This document shows, piece by piece, positions 24,468 through 35,625 of a DNA stretch of 64,000 bases (positions within the stretch are counted from its first letter, which is position 1; each line of letters begins with the position of its first letter). Position numbers and translations under genes: made by a program. The notes below the pieces were generated by a model. The model worked only from the letters and a program-made list of their open reading frames with translations, ran no database searches and was not told where the DNA came from. The stretch comes from Eutypa lata (Eukaryota; Ascomycota; Sordariomycetes; Xylariales; Diatrypaceae), in the NCBI GenBank assembly GCA_022661535.1, contig JAKULF010000006.1, positions 434,001 through 498,000 of the forward strand, in the 5' to 3' direction.

Positions 24468-26564
24468 ATGGAGGCTATATCGTTCAGGGCCCTCGTGCAG
24501 GTCGAGTCGAACTCGAGCCAGCAGCAGCAGCAGCAGCAGAAGCTCCCCGCCGCGCCTGCCCGAGCCGTCTCTCGAACCTATCCGGCCGTCCCCCAGCAGG
24601 AGGACAGCGAAGATATCATCAAGCTCGAGAGCATCCGGTACTCGCGTGACAACGCCCTGCCCCTCGGCCCCTCGGCCCCTACCACGCCCCGCGACGAGGA
24701 CCGGGATCTCGAGATGAGCGTGCCCGGCACGCCCGCCGAGCCGGCAGACGCCTTCGAGGCCCTGCCCAGCCTCTGGGACCCGCCCATGAACCGGTACAGG
24801 CTGGCCACGTGCTGTCTGATGAACTTGCTGGGCGGGCTGACGGACTCGGCCCCCGGTGCGCTTATCCCCTACATGGAGACGTGAGTGTGATTCCTTCCTC
24901 CCTCCCTCTCTCTCTCCGTATCATCTCAGGGAGGCCGTCCAATCCCCCCTTCCCCCCCTTTTTTTATTATTAATTCCTCTTTTACTCACGCGCACCATAC
25001 CGGTAACCAGCCACTACGACATCGGATATGCGATCGTGTCCCTGATCTTCGTCGGCAACGCCCTGGGATTCATAGCCGCGGCGCCCTTCGTGGAGATGAT
25101 CCGGGTCCGGCTGGGGCGGGCGCGGGCCCTCGGCCTCTCGCAGGTGTGCATCGCGTGCGGGTTCGCGCCCCTCGTGGCCGCCGCCCCCTTCCCCGTCGTC
25201 TGCTGCGCCTACTTCCTGCTGGGCTTCGGGTACGCCGTCAACCTCGCCATGAACAACGTCTTCTGCGCCAACCTCCGCGACGGCACCGCCATGCTCGGCG
25301 CCATGCACGGCAGCTACGGCGTCGGGGGCACGGTCGGGCCCCTCGCCGCGACGGCTATCGTCTCGCGCGCAGGAGGCGGCGACATGTGGAGTCGGTACTA
25401 CTTCATCACGCTGGGCCTGGCGCTGTTCAACGCCGCCTTCGGGTACTGGTCGTTCCGCGGTTACGAGAAGGAGTCGGCTTCGGGCCACGCTGATGATCTC
25501 CTGAATCATGACGCGCAGCAGGAACATCCATCACCATCATCATCATCATCATTATCATCGACAGAAGAAGAGGAGGACCAGTGCACTCAACCAGCCGCCC
25601 CCGCCGCGGCCCCGGCCCCAGTAGCCACGGCCCCCACAAAGCAGCTCTCCACGATGCTCGCGGCGTTCCGGTCGCGCGTCGTCGTGCTGGGCGCCCTCTT
25701 CATCTTCGCCTACCAAGGCGCCGAGGTCTCGATTTCCGGCTGGGTCATCAGTTTCCTGATCGCCGCGCGCGGCGGCGACCCCTCCCGCGTCGGTTACGTC
25801 ACTGCCGGTTTCTGGGCTGGCATAACTATCGGTCGGTTCGCACTCTCGCCCGTAAGTACTGAAACAAGTTGATATCTCACTTTTCTCGTTCTGTTATGGG
25901 ACCTTCTACAAGATGTGATGAAAAATTAAATACTAACTTGTTTTTACTAACGCAGTTGGGCGCAAGGGGGCAACGCGAGAAACCTTTTGGTGGGTCATTC
26001 CTCTTGTTTTTCTTACCTCCCCTATTTCTAGAGTTACATGTTGTTTTTAATCCGCTTCCCCCCTCCCCTTTTCTTTTCCTAGGGTTCTCTATTCTCTATT
26101 CTCTATTCTAAATTTGCTTTGCTCCATATGCATGTCGCTTTTAGGGTTGTAGGTAGAGAAAACAAGAGAAGTGAGGTAGCTGACACTTTCTTCTTCTTCT
26201 TCTTACTACAGTGTACGCCCTCACGATCGGCGCGGCTATCTTCCAGCTGCTTGTCTGGTGGGTGCCCAACGTGGCAGGCGAGGCCGTATCGCTTGCCATC
26301 GTCGGCCTGCTCCTGGGCCCGGTCTACCCCTGCGCCGCCGCCGTCTTCGCCCGCAACCTGCCCCGCGGCGGCGGCCACCAGGTCAGCGGGCTCGGCGTCA
26401 TCAGCGCCTTCGGCAGCTCCGGCGGTGCCGTCGCCCCCTTCACCACGGGTCTGCTGGCCCAGGCCGTCGGCACTTTCGTCTTGCACCCGATCGCCATCGG
26501 GCTTTTCGGTGTCATGATGTTGACTTGGTGGGGACAGCCGAACATTAGAAAGAGGACGGAATAA
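24468..26564 (+). CDS. MFS transporter, Bsc6-like
   Basis: There are four exons (24468-24880, 25011-25851, 25956-25989, 26212-26564), giving 546 residues. The third is a 34-nt microexon (LGARGQREKPF) in a cytosolic loop. The start is the ATG at 24468; an in-frame GTG 39 nt earlier is not used as a start in fungi. The protein is a major-facilitator transporter of the type annotated in fungi as bypass-of-stop-codon protein 6. The first about 105 residues are disordered with a Gln run. Twelve hydrophobic spans follow, with LTDSAPGALIPYMETHYDIGYA at the first, HGSYGVGGTVGP in the N-half, a Ser/Asp/Glu-rich central loop (about 305-345), and LLLGPVYPCAAAVFARNL in the C-half. Substrate unknown; a sugar or drug is possible. 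Confidence 0.92.
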
Positions 26565-27323
26565 GCTAATGGAATATTATCTGAGGGAAAAAGGAGTAAG
26601 GTGGTATCTCGGCTATTTTGTTCGTTTACGGTGGCTTTGGGTCGGGATAGATGGATAATGGATACGATCGGTTATGATAGACATGGTAGATTGATGTTAA
26701 AAGATGGACATATATATAGGTACACAACTAATTTTAGGCGTCTTCTATTTGATGGTAGGGAAATGAGACAAGATTTGTCGAGATGAAATTGTATATCAGA
26801 CTACTCCAGAAAGTGAACAACCCGTTAAAATTAAGACAGATGTTCAGGATCAAGTTTGAGGCCAAGCCAGGTGAGGTTAAAAGTGTCTCATCAGATAAAG
26901 GATTCGTTACATTCAAGGGATAAGACCAATAAGTTCTTTCTCCAGTTACCACGTTCAAGGAACCATATCGTCCAGTTCGTACGCGGCATATTCCTATAAC
27001 TAACTCCACCCGGAGACCTCACCATGAATATATAATTCATAATATTAGTAATAGTCACCTAAAGAGATTACGTCGACTAATGCTCTATAGTGGCATATTT
27101 TAGGGGAACATTAGTAACCAAACTACAGATGTCACTCGTCATTCGTATCTTGGAATTATCTATACTAAAGAAGCCGAAAGCACCTGCTATATATGTGCAG
27201 TATTACTACCTCATATTTTAGACATGGTGAAGTTTAATTCAACATACCCCCCAACGCCTTGCTTTCATGCAGTGCCCCTTAATCATTAAGATAATGCGTA
27301 TGTAGTTGTTAATAGTATTAACC
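26565..27323. other. Convergent spacer between two MFS genes
   Basis: This A+T-leaning sequence lies between two stop codons and holds both 3' flanks. No repeat, RNA or coding signal was seen. Confidence 0.6.
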
Positions 27324-29123
27324 TCAATAATGCACGCTTGCTTTACTCCACTTATTAGCAGCCCTGATCCTTCTCCCGTAGACGTAAAATACGAAGGGCA
27401 CGGGAATCAACAGGCACGCGAAGCCTGCGAAGATGCTCGAACCCGGCCCTACTCCGATGTTGTGGTACATGGGCGTCACGATCAGCGGGAACGCGGCAGC
27501 GAAGCAGCTCCGCAGGAAGGTGTTCGCCGCCACGGCGCTCGCGGCGTATACCTGGAAGGTGTCGACGAGGTAGTTCAGCGCGGCCTGGAAGATGGTATTG
27601 AAGCCGCACCCGGAGAGGTAGAGGCCGATGACGGGCACGATCCAGGGGATGCTCGGGTCCGCGGTCCAGCCCGTGATGAACTGGCCGCAGGCGAACAGGA
27701 CGGACCCCAGCATCATGGGCGGGAGGCGCTTCTCGGGCACGGCGTGGTCCCCCGCCGCGTGGTACGACTTGTTGTAGTTGAGCTGGTTCGCGATGTTGAT
27801 GCCTGCACCCGTGATGGTGCCCAGGCAGAGGGCCAGGAAGGGCAGCTCGCTCGACACGAACGGCCACCCCCGCACCTCGTAGAAGATGATCGGGATCGCC
27901 CCGAGCTGCATGTACAATATGCCGTAGCAGAAAGAGGCGTACAGCGCCACCAGGAAGCAGATGGGCGTGCACAGCAGCTGCACGGGCCTGACCAAGAACT
28001 TGCGCGCCAGCTCTTCGATGCTGACGTCCCACTCCTCGAACTTGGCGTGCAGCGCCCAGTTGCCCGACTCGTGCCGCAGCCGGGCCGCCTTCCACACCAG
28101 CAGCCGCGGCGGGTACGTTTCGTCGACGAAGATAACAGCCATGAGCAGCACGGAGGCCTGCAGCATGCCGGTGATGTACTCGGTCCAGCGCCAGCCGTAG
28201 CCCGGCTGCACGGCGACGGCGGCCGAGACGATGGGCCCCACGGTCGGCCCGCCCACGACGGCCATCGCGTACCCGGCCATGGCGATGCCGCGGTACGCGG
28301 GCGAGAAGAGGTCGCCGAGGACGCCGCCCGTGTTGGTGACGGGGGCCGAGGCGAAGAAGGCGCCGAAGAACCGCGTGAGCATCACCGTCTGCAGGTCCTT
28401 GGCGGCGGCCGTCGCGAACGAGAAGCAGATGCCGACGAACATGGGGGTCAGCACGGCGGGGCGGCGGCCGAAGACCTCGGACAGCGGGGCCCACAGCAGG
28501 GGGCCGACGCCGAAGCCGAGCAGGAACAGGGTGGTGCCCAGCGTGGCGACCTGGCGGTCGACGCCGAACTCGGCGGCCACCTGCGCGGTGCCGGCCGAGT
28601 ACGACGACGACGCCCACGTCGCCGTCATGGTGACGAGGCCGTAGAGCAGCGTCGTGCTGACCTTCTTGTGCGTCGGCCAGTTGATCGGCCGGTACGGGTC
28701 GTCGGGGCCGTCGAAGTCTACTAGTACGTCCGGCGCCGTGGGCTGTCTCGCCAGCGGGTGGTTGAATGGCGGAACGGTTGGCCGCGACCGGATCCGGGAT
28801 AGGGCCGTATCCCGGCGCGATAGCGTGCGGGTTAGCTGTAGGTCCCTGCCGCTGGCGCTGACGCTGGCTCCGCGCGCCCGAGACGACTGCGTCTGCTGCA
28901 GGATGCATGGCCGGTGACCGTCGTGGCCGTTTTCGTGGCACTGGCATTCGCAGTGGCTGTTGGTATTGGTATTGGTATTGGTGTTGGTATTAGGGAAGCT
29001 AAGATTTCTAGGGCGCAGCACCGCGGGCAACGACGACGGACTAGATCTCTCTTCGTCGTCGTCATCGTCGTCATCACGCGAGTGTTGAAGGCCCTCCTCT
29101 TCCCTTTTCTCCTGAAATGCCAT
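27324..29123 (-). CDS. MFS transporter, DHA1 (polyamine/multidrug) type
   Basis: A single exon encodes 599 residues from the ATG at 29121-29123 (MAFQEKREEE). An open TTG codon eight residues upstream is not a plausible fungal start. It is a 12-span H+-antiporter-type transporter of the DHA1 family, which in fungi exports drugs and polyamines (Flr1/Tpo-like). The hydrophilic N-terminus (about 140 residues) carries an Asp run, a (Asn-Thr) repeat encoded by a GGTATT-type repeat at about 28958-28990, and a Cys/His cluster. The transport domain starts after the NWPTHKK motif that precedes span 1 in this family. Motif A is seen as PLSEVFGRR, and motif C-like sequence as GPTVGPIVSA. The long central loop follows VDETYPPRLL, a common family motif. 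Substrate is unknown. Confidence 0.95.
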   Translation of the reverse strand: MAFQEKREEEGLQHSRDDDDDDDEERSSPSSLPAVLRPRNLSFPNTNTNTNTNTNSHCECQCHENGHDGHRPCILQQTQSSRARGASVSASGRDLQLTRTLSRRDTALSRIRSRPTVPPFNHPLARQPTAPDVLVDFDGPDDPYRPINWPTHKKVSTTLLYGLVTMTATWASSSYSAGTAQVAAEFGVDRQVATLGTTLFLLGFGVGPLLWAPLSEVFGRRPAVLTPMFVGICFSFATAAAKDLQTVMLTRFFGAFFASAPVTNTGGVLGDLFSPAYRGIAMAGYAMAVVGGPTVGPIVSAAVAVQPGYGWRWTEYITGMLQASVLLMAVIFVDETYPPRLLVWKAARLRHESGNWALHAKFEEWDVSIEELARKFLVRPVQLLCTPICFLVALYASFCYGILYMQLGAIPIIFYEVRGWPFVSSELPFLALCLGTITGAGINIANQLNYNKSYHAAGDHAVPEKRLPPMMLGSVLFACGQFITGWTADPSIPWIVPVIGLYLSGCGFNTIFQAALNYLVDTFQVYAASAVAANTFLRSCFAAAFPLIVTPMYHNIGVGPGSSIFAGFACLLIPVPFVFYVYGRRIRAANKWSKASVHY

Positions 29124-30415
29124 AGTGGTGGATTCCTTGATCCACAAGTTGATTGGTATTTAATTCACCTTTTGGAAGCTTGGCAATGGTCTTGATTTGT
29201 ATGTATGTATGTATTACTATGTATTACTATGAGTGACATCTGAAAATCATTCTATGGTTCTCTTTATAATGAGGCGTTTACCACATATGTAAGTCATACA
29301 TAATGACGTAGTCGTCGAATGGTCTTGCTAAGAGGAGCTCCACTTCCTCCACTCGTTTCCATGTCATTGAACGTGACAACGATTCGGAGATGCACCGGAC
29401 AGTGAATTTTCTGCACATAACCAGTCCAATTACGAGCCGTTATAGCCGTGATGTCACTCCATTAATGTACTAGGGCAAAGAAGGGGGCCCAACAACTCGG
29501 CTCAGGAGATAAAGTTTATAGCGAACATTTCAAACATGCGTTAACTTTTACCCGCCATTGAATCAAATTTTACAATTAGGTAAACTCAAGTGTTGCGATT
29601 CACTATGCCCCCCCTCCCCCCTTTAGTTGGAGACTGGCCCAACGCTTGAACGTTTTGGACGAGTTAAGCAGCACATTAACACAGAGGAGAGGATCCTTCC
29701 ATGGAGTAGATTTAGAACGAAAGGAATTCACGTATTAGATTGACAATCAACTTCATTCTTCCTCGTTATATATTCAATGATAATAGTTTTTGCTAAGTAG
29801 GGGTTAGAAAGGGCTCATGTGCTGCATATGTATGTTTAGTCCGGGAGTGGTCGACTTTGTTAAAGAGAAATAAAGTTAAGGGGTAAAGGGGTAAAGGGGC
29901 AAAGGGGTGATATATGATGCCGTCAACAGCAGTTATGAAGATCCCATAAGAAAGAAAAGGTATGATAAGACAATTAAAGCTAGTTGATGTTATTAATTAG
30001 TGTGCATTAGAAGTCTCCCAAGATTTTTCTTTTAAAAAAAGAACGTAGCTCCGTGACATTAGTCGTGACCCGCCCCGTACCAGCTAGAACAAGGTAGAGG
30101 GGGATGGATGGGTACTTATATAGATCATCGAAACATACAGGAAACCTGTGCCTTTTCTTCCACCTCTAATAAAAGACCACCCCTCCAAAAAAAAAAATTT
30201 TTTTTAACCCAAATAGAGAACAAGAAGTAGATAGACATTACCAAGATACAAGAACACTTTCCCTTGCCGCCATCTTCTCCCGTCCTCCGACTCCGTGCTC
30301 TCATCGTTGTTACATTACCATCTAGCCGTTTCCATTTCCATTTCCATTACCCAAACACCAACCTCTCTCTTTATTTTCCCCTCTTCATATATCATTCAAC
30401 CCCTCTATCACCACC
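29124..30415. other. Intergenic, MFS promoter and 3' flank
   Basis: This holds the promoter of the DHA1 transporter and, at its far end, the 3' flank of the ccg-6-like gene. It contains a GGGGTAAA-type short repeat (about 29878-29905), an A/T run at about 30187-30205 and C-rich tracts near 29608-29622. No gene was seen. Confidence 0.55.
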
Positions 30416-31187
30416 TTACAAAGCAACAGCCGCCAGAACGGCAGCGACGAGCGCACCAGCACCGAAGCTAGCGACGCGGCCAACAGCAGCAGCGCCCGAG
30501 ACCTGAACGCCGCCCGGGACGCTAGTGCCGGACGGAACGGCACCGGAGGGGGAGCCGGCGCCCGGTGGTGGCGGCGGCACGTGGGTCTCCCCGGCGGTTG
30601 GGGCCGGGGCGGGGCTCTCGTACAAGGGGGTCTCGGTGGGAGGCGCTGGGGCGGGAGCCACGACGCCGGGTGGGCAGAGGGACGAGGTCATGGTTGGTAC
30701 GGCCTTTTGAGTAATTGGGTTAGTTGCCGGTTGGTTATGAATGTGTATGTGTGTGTACGGTAAGGAGGCGGAATAGAAAGAGTGTATGATCACTATGTAT
30801 CTTCCCTCATCTATCCTTTTTCAACGCTAGGTTTGAGATAGGACGATGATGCAAGGAAACAGGGGGAGGGGAGGGCGGGGCAGTCAGTCTCACAGTAGTC
30901 AAGGTGCAAGGGCAGTTCGTCACGACGAGCGTCTCGCCCTTCGTGACGGGGTACTCGCAGTCGTTGAAGGTGTACGTCGTCTCCTCGGGGCACACGGTGG
31001 TCAGCTCCTCGACGACCACTACCGTCGACACCGTCGTGTTCCAGTACGTCCAGACGGAGGACATGGGAACCACCGTCGCCGCCGTCGTCGTCCCGTTGAT
31101 AGGCATCATCGTGACGGATTGGGCGAGGACGGCGCGCGCCGCGAAGGCGGCCGCGGTCCCGAGGGTGAGGATGTTCTTGGAGGGCAT
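30416..31187 (-). CDS. GPI-anchored cell-wall protein, ccg-6-like
   Basis: There are two exons (31187-30894, 30703-30416) with a 190-nt phase-0 intron, giving 193 residues. A signal peptide (MPSKNILTLGTAAAFAARAVLA) leads to a Thr-rich domain with the pattern TTVVVVEELTTVCPEETTYTF ... CEYPVTKGETLVVTNCPCTLTT; its few cysteines are spaced as in the small Thr/Ser-rich wall proteins typified by Neurospora clock-controlled protein 6. A Pro/Ala-rich stalk follows. The end is a hydrophobic tail (ASFGAGALVAAVLAAVAL) with a small-residue cluster (SGAA) before it, fitting a GPI attachment signal. The joint TLTT|AVPTMTSS removes a frame that would otherwise read into KKDR. Likely structural or adhesive; exact role unknown. 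Confidence 0.85.
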
Positions 31188-33046
31188 TTTTGTCTTGTTC
31201 GTTCGTTTGTTTGTCTGTTTGTTTGTTTATTTCTAGTAGTCTCTTTTTCACGGGTTGGTAAGTTAGGGTGAGCTAAGTAAGCAATTATTGAGTGGGAAGG
31301 GAAGAGAAGGGAAGGTAAGGTAAGGTAAGGTAGAAAGGATTAGGAGAGGGAGTTGAGCAAGGGGTGAGGAGTGTTCTGTCCTTTTTCCGCCACGACTACC
31401 AATGGAAGTAGGGTAAACGGTATCATGTGTGTGTGTATGTGTGTGTGTGAGGGGAAGGGCAAAGGGAGTGAGAGACGGAGGGAGACTCACAGCTAGCAAG
31501 GCGAAGTAGGGAGGAGGTTGGGTTTGTGTTGCGGGAGAAGCAAAAAAACGAGCGACTATGCAAGCGAGCGACAGGAGGGAGAAAGCACGAAGCCAAGGGG
31601 GCGAGGGAGCAGTCTATTGATATAGAGGAGAATCGAATGGTGAGAGGATGGATGAATGAATCAAAGCTTCCCAAACCTTCGCGAACGGCCGACCCTTTAA
31701 GAATAGGAAGAATAGGAACAGGAACAGGAAAAGCGCAGTCGAACGCGCCGGCCGCGTTCGGGAGAATCTGTAATAAGACAGACGATGCCCTCGGCCAGCC
31801 AATGGAAACGGCGGGAACACGACGGGGTCAGACAAAAACAAAGGAAAAAGGTTCAAAATAGTCGTGCTGCTTTTTCGGAATTGTCTCGCCTTTCTCTCCC
31901 TGTTGACTCGGAAAAGAATGTGTGACAGTCCACTCGGACAGCTTAGTCTGGACCATGTCTCTCCATCCCATTTCCTTCATCCCTTTCCCCGTCCTGTCCG
32001 AGGCCTAGATGGCGAATGGGGGCAACAAACGATTGGATTAGCAATAGTCGATAATTTCACTTTCACATAGTAAGTTGATAGTAGCAGGGGGAAAAAAACC
32101 AATAAGACCACATTGCCCATGTTATTGTTTTGAATTGGGTATTTTCTCATTTCGGAAACTGCGGCAGAACGGCCCAGAATTGAGATTCGCGATTCCTCAT
32201 GTCAGATATGTTATGTACAGGTCGTCCCCGCGCCATCCATGCTCGCCGAGTGCTTCGTATGGGTTTCGCCTTGCATGCGCTTGCCTTCCTGCTTCTCTGC
32301 TCCTTCGACTGCCGTCCACACAACATAGGCGACGAACGGATAGGGTCGCCACGCAAGCAAATGAAATAACTTTCCACCCACTGCGGCTGTATTGTCTCTC
32401 TCCCTTTCTTCCCTCCCCCTTTTTTTTCGAGCGAAAAAAGAAGGAAGTCCCGTTATAGAAAATTTTTACAATGCGTGATGATACCCACCCAGCCTTTCGA
32501 ATGCTAATCAAATGACTCCTCTCCAGTCTACCAGCATTTCTTGAATGAAGCCTGCTTCCCCTTAAATCATGCTCGAAAGTCAATAACCAGGGCGCGATTT
32601 TTCTTTTTCAAACAGCCGGCCCCCGCTCCTCGCAGGCTCCTCCATATACACACATGCCTGCCGCTTCAACCCGCGTCACCCAACATACGCTATAGAACTT
32701 GCAGATGAACCAATCGATAATGGAAGTCGTTTAGAACGCCGGTCGAGGGATGTCTTCTATGCTGGTTTATCCTTGCAACGCCGTTCATGTCAAAAAAAAA
32801 ACACAATGAAAGTCTTCGGTTAAAATAAAACAAAAAAAAAGGATTGTATTAGTTGCCCACCGCCGAACCCGCCCAAAGGTGCTATTATTGCCGAAGAGTA
32901 ATGATGTAGGGAGCCAGTGTCGACCTGTCAAGAATAGCTTAGAACCATTAATGGCATCAAGAGGATGATAGCTGAGGAGCCAGTCTCATGGGTAAGGTCG
33001 GTTTGTTAGAATGCTGTCGTTTTTCCCCGCCTTTTTCCTTCTTCTT
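31188..33046. other. Intergenic, ccg-6-like promoter / FlbA 3' flank
   Basis: This spacer begins with TTTG repeats (about 31200-31230) and AAGGT repeats (about 31310-31335) directly upstream of the ccg-6-like start. An interrupted (TG)n microsatellite lies at about 31426-31449. Open frames at 31423-31674, 31526-31861 and 32075-32458 have low-complexity or unremarkable sequence and are not supported. Confidence 0.55.
31426..31449. repeat. Interrupted (TG)n microsatellite
   Basis: TG dinucleotides are interrupted once by TA, in the ccg-6-like 5' flank. Confidence 0.9.
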
Positions 33047-35427
33047 TCACTTGCGGTTAGATCTGCTTTGACTCCTTTCAACAACACGACCGTTGCCCGC
33101 AATCGCATCGAAATCATAGTGCTTCAACGTGCTCTCGTATTTTGGGTTCCGTAGGAATTTCGGAACCGAGTCCTATAAATATCATTAGTAACCAGAGATT
33201 GAGATTTCAATGTTCATATAACCTACACTAGCCATCAACTTGAACACAGCATTCTGCGCATCTTCAAAAAGCGCAGTTACCTCGTGCAAGGTATCAATCA
33301 TAGCGACGTCCTGACCAACTGCTTTTGTCATGCGAGTAGCCAAATTGTTCCGTAGCTGATGGTCAATATTCAGCTCACAAGGTGAGCCAGGGGCCAGGAA
33401 CGCATTGTAGATCCCATATGCCTGTGCCATGATTTCTTTGATGCCATCCATTGAGCTCACGGTAGGGTTCTTCTGAGCCGAACGAATCGCTTGGCGACAG
33501 CCTCGAACAAAGTCATCCACATCCAAATAGAAAGACAGGTTTTCTTCGCAATGTGTCTCACGCAAGTTCTCTCGGAAGAGCAATCGTAATGCCGCGTCGC
33601 TCAATATCTTGTCTAAGCGCTGCGTGTTAGAGTCTCTGGGAACACCACCAGAACGAGGTGCTGCTACTCCTTCGCTTTCAGATGTACGGCCTCTAGTTCC
33701 TCCTCCACTTAAGATATCCTTTCCAGTCGCAGTTAGTTGATATATCGAATTCTTCGTCGGTTGAAACAGGGCAGCTGAGGGTGATGTCGCCATATAGGCA
33801 CGGTCTTGCTGCACAGCCTCCATCATACCATATTCGACAAAAAGGGACGCCATCTCATACGTCTCGCGACGTTCCACTGTGGTACAGCAATCCATCAACC
33901 AGTCCGAGACAGCTTTCCCAGTATAGGTATCCTTGTATGTTTTCCCACCAATTTTACGCTCGCTAGCTATTTTCACACCCGTTAGGCCATCCCGGTAGTC
34001 GCTCAGAGATTCCGAATCAGCCGCGCTGACGCTCGACTTTATGTTGAGACCATTAGTTCCAAGAAGTCTCCGAAACACGACCTCCAGAGTTCCCCGGTCC
34101 ATCACCAACTTGTCCGTCGCTGAATCTCTTTCCAATATACACAACTGGCATGTTCCTTGGGCAAGTAGGTCACCTATCTGCCTTTGTTGAATGCCGTTTC
34201 TCGAACAAAACCGGTCCAAGACAGTCAAGCCCTTCGAGGTCAGTTGCCACACAGAACCTTTCATTGTATACGTTGGTTGCATTTTGCCATCAGCAGACTC
34301 GATGAACCTAGCGTCTAGAAACCTTTGACATATTGACCGAGCCATATCTTTAGCCATTGAGAAGGTAGTCGTGGTCGTAGTCGTCACAATGCGAGATGGA
34401 TCCTTAGGGTCTGGCATACGGTTGGACTGCGAAAATTTGAGGGAACCTAGGTTGTTGATTGCATCTTCCGACAAAAAGGTATGTTCCACTCTCGTTAACC
34501 GAACACGGTGAGCACCTAATGGAAGCAAGCTAACAATTAATGTCGAGAAGAGATCCTTGAAGTCCTGTATATGTTAATTAGCAAACAATTTCCAACCGGG
34601 AAGGGAGAGAAGCAACAAAGTCAAGATGGAATTGCCGGGTGTTCATGTAGATAGTTTGCTTGTGTCCATCCCCACTGCTATTTTCTGAAAATCCAAAAAC
34701 CGGGCCACGTAGTACTCACCCTCGTGAATGGGCGCTCATCGTCCGTCATACGGAGCAGCCTAGAAGATGTTTGATGCATCTTGTCTGAATCCTTGGCCGG
34801 TAAGAGAACAGGTGGGGGACGGTTCGGGTCGGTTGAAGAGTAAGGCCGCGAGATAGGGTCCTTTAACGAAGACTGATTCGAAGGTTTCTTTTGGAGGCTT
34901 GGACTCAGAAGAGTAGGAGTCGAGGCAATAGAGTGATTATTTGAAACAGTTCTAATTGTGGGAGATCGTGGCTCGGTACTGGGGGCAGTCGGATCTAGCG
35001 CAATGGACAAGCGACTTAGCGTAGAGGTTGAACTTCTCGTGCGAATGGTAGGCTCTGAAATGTTGGAGATAGTCTTGTCGAGAGCAGCAGCAGCGAAAGC
35101 AAAGAAGCCTCCTGATTTCGGAGGTTTGTTTGGGGAAGGGATTGAGCTGGTCGAAACGGTAGATTGGTGGTGACTGTGATGTTGACGGGTGGTATTAGTG
35201 CTACTCAACGAAGCAGTCGAGGCTTTGTTGCGCACAGCAGTAGCAGTAGCAGTAGTGGTTTCGACAGGCGCCGTAGCGCTATTAGTAGTCTCGTCTATAA
35301 TGGAAGGCGATTGTGGTGTGAATTGGTGATTGATATTGCCCGGTTTCTCAATAAGATTATTATTTTGGAACTGGGTTGTGTCTGCTGCTCCTTTGATGGT
35401 TATATTGGGCTGGGAGAATGCAGCCAT
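33047..35427 (-). CDS. flbA: FlbA/Sst2-type regulator of G-protein signalling
   Basis: There are three exons (35427-34720, 34564-33227, 33172-33047) with phase-0 introns of 155 and 54 nt, giving 723 residues, close to Aspergillus FlbA. FlbA/Rgs1/Sst2 accelerates GTP hydrolysis on a group-I G-alpha (FadA-type), damping vegetative growth and permitting conidiation. The N-terminal about 235 residues are Ser/Thr-rich and disordered. The conserved block ERPFTR|DFKDLFSTLIV spans the first splice and confirms it. Two DEP domains follow (about 285-345 and 428-520, the second with GKAVSDWLMD), then the RGS domain (about 553-700), with HCEENLSFYLDV near its start and DSVPKFLRN at its end in the last exon. 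The C-terminus is short and basic. No catalytic residue appears missing. Confidence 0.97.
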
Positions 35428-35601
35428 TTACCATTCACAATACAAGGGGAGGCTTGGAAACGGTTTTAGGTTGGCGGAGAGGCTGCGACGTATTATTATT
35501 AAGAACCGCTGCCCATGAAGGAGGAGTCGGGACTTCAGGGTCATGTGCGGTACAAGTAAGTGGTGAGTGGTAAGTAAACCAGATGGGCCTAGGCACTAAA
35601 G

Positions 35602-35625
35602 CCAAAACCAAAACCAAAACCAAAA
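35602..35625. repeat. (CCAAAA)4 repeat
   Basis: Four perfect CCAAAA hexanucleotides lie about 175 bp upstream of the FlbA start codon (GGTTTT-type on the coding strand). Confidence 0.9.

Noticed and set aside
27306..28724. A 472-codon open frame antisense to the DHA1 transporter
   Set aside because: It is a GC-rich shadow: the opposite strand gives a full MFS protein with family motifs, while this frame is low-complexity Arg/Glu/Gly/His.
27355..28947. A 530-codon frame overlapping the same transporter in another phase
   Set aside because: Arg/Pro/His-rich shadow without domain character.
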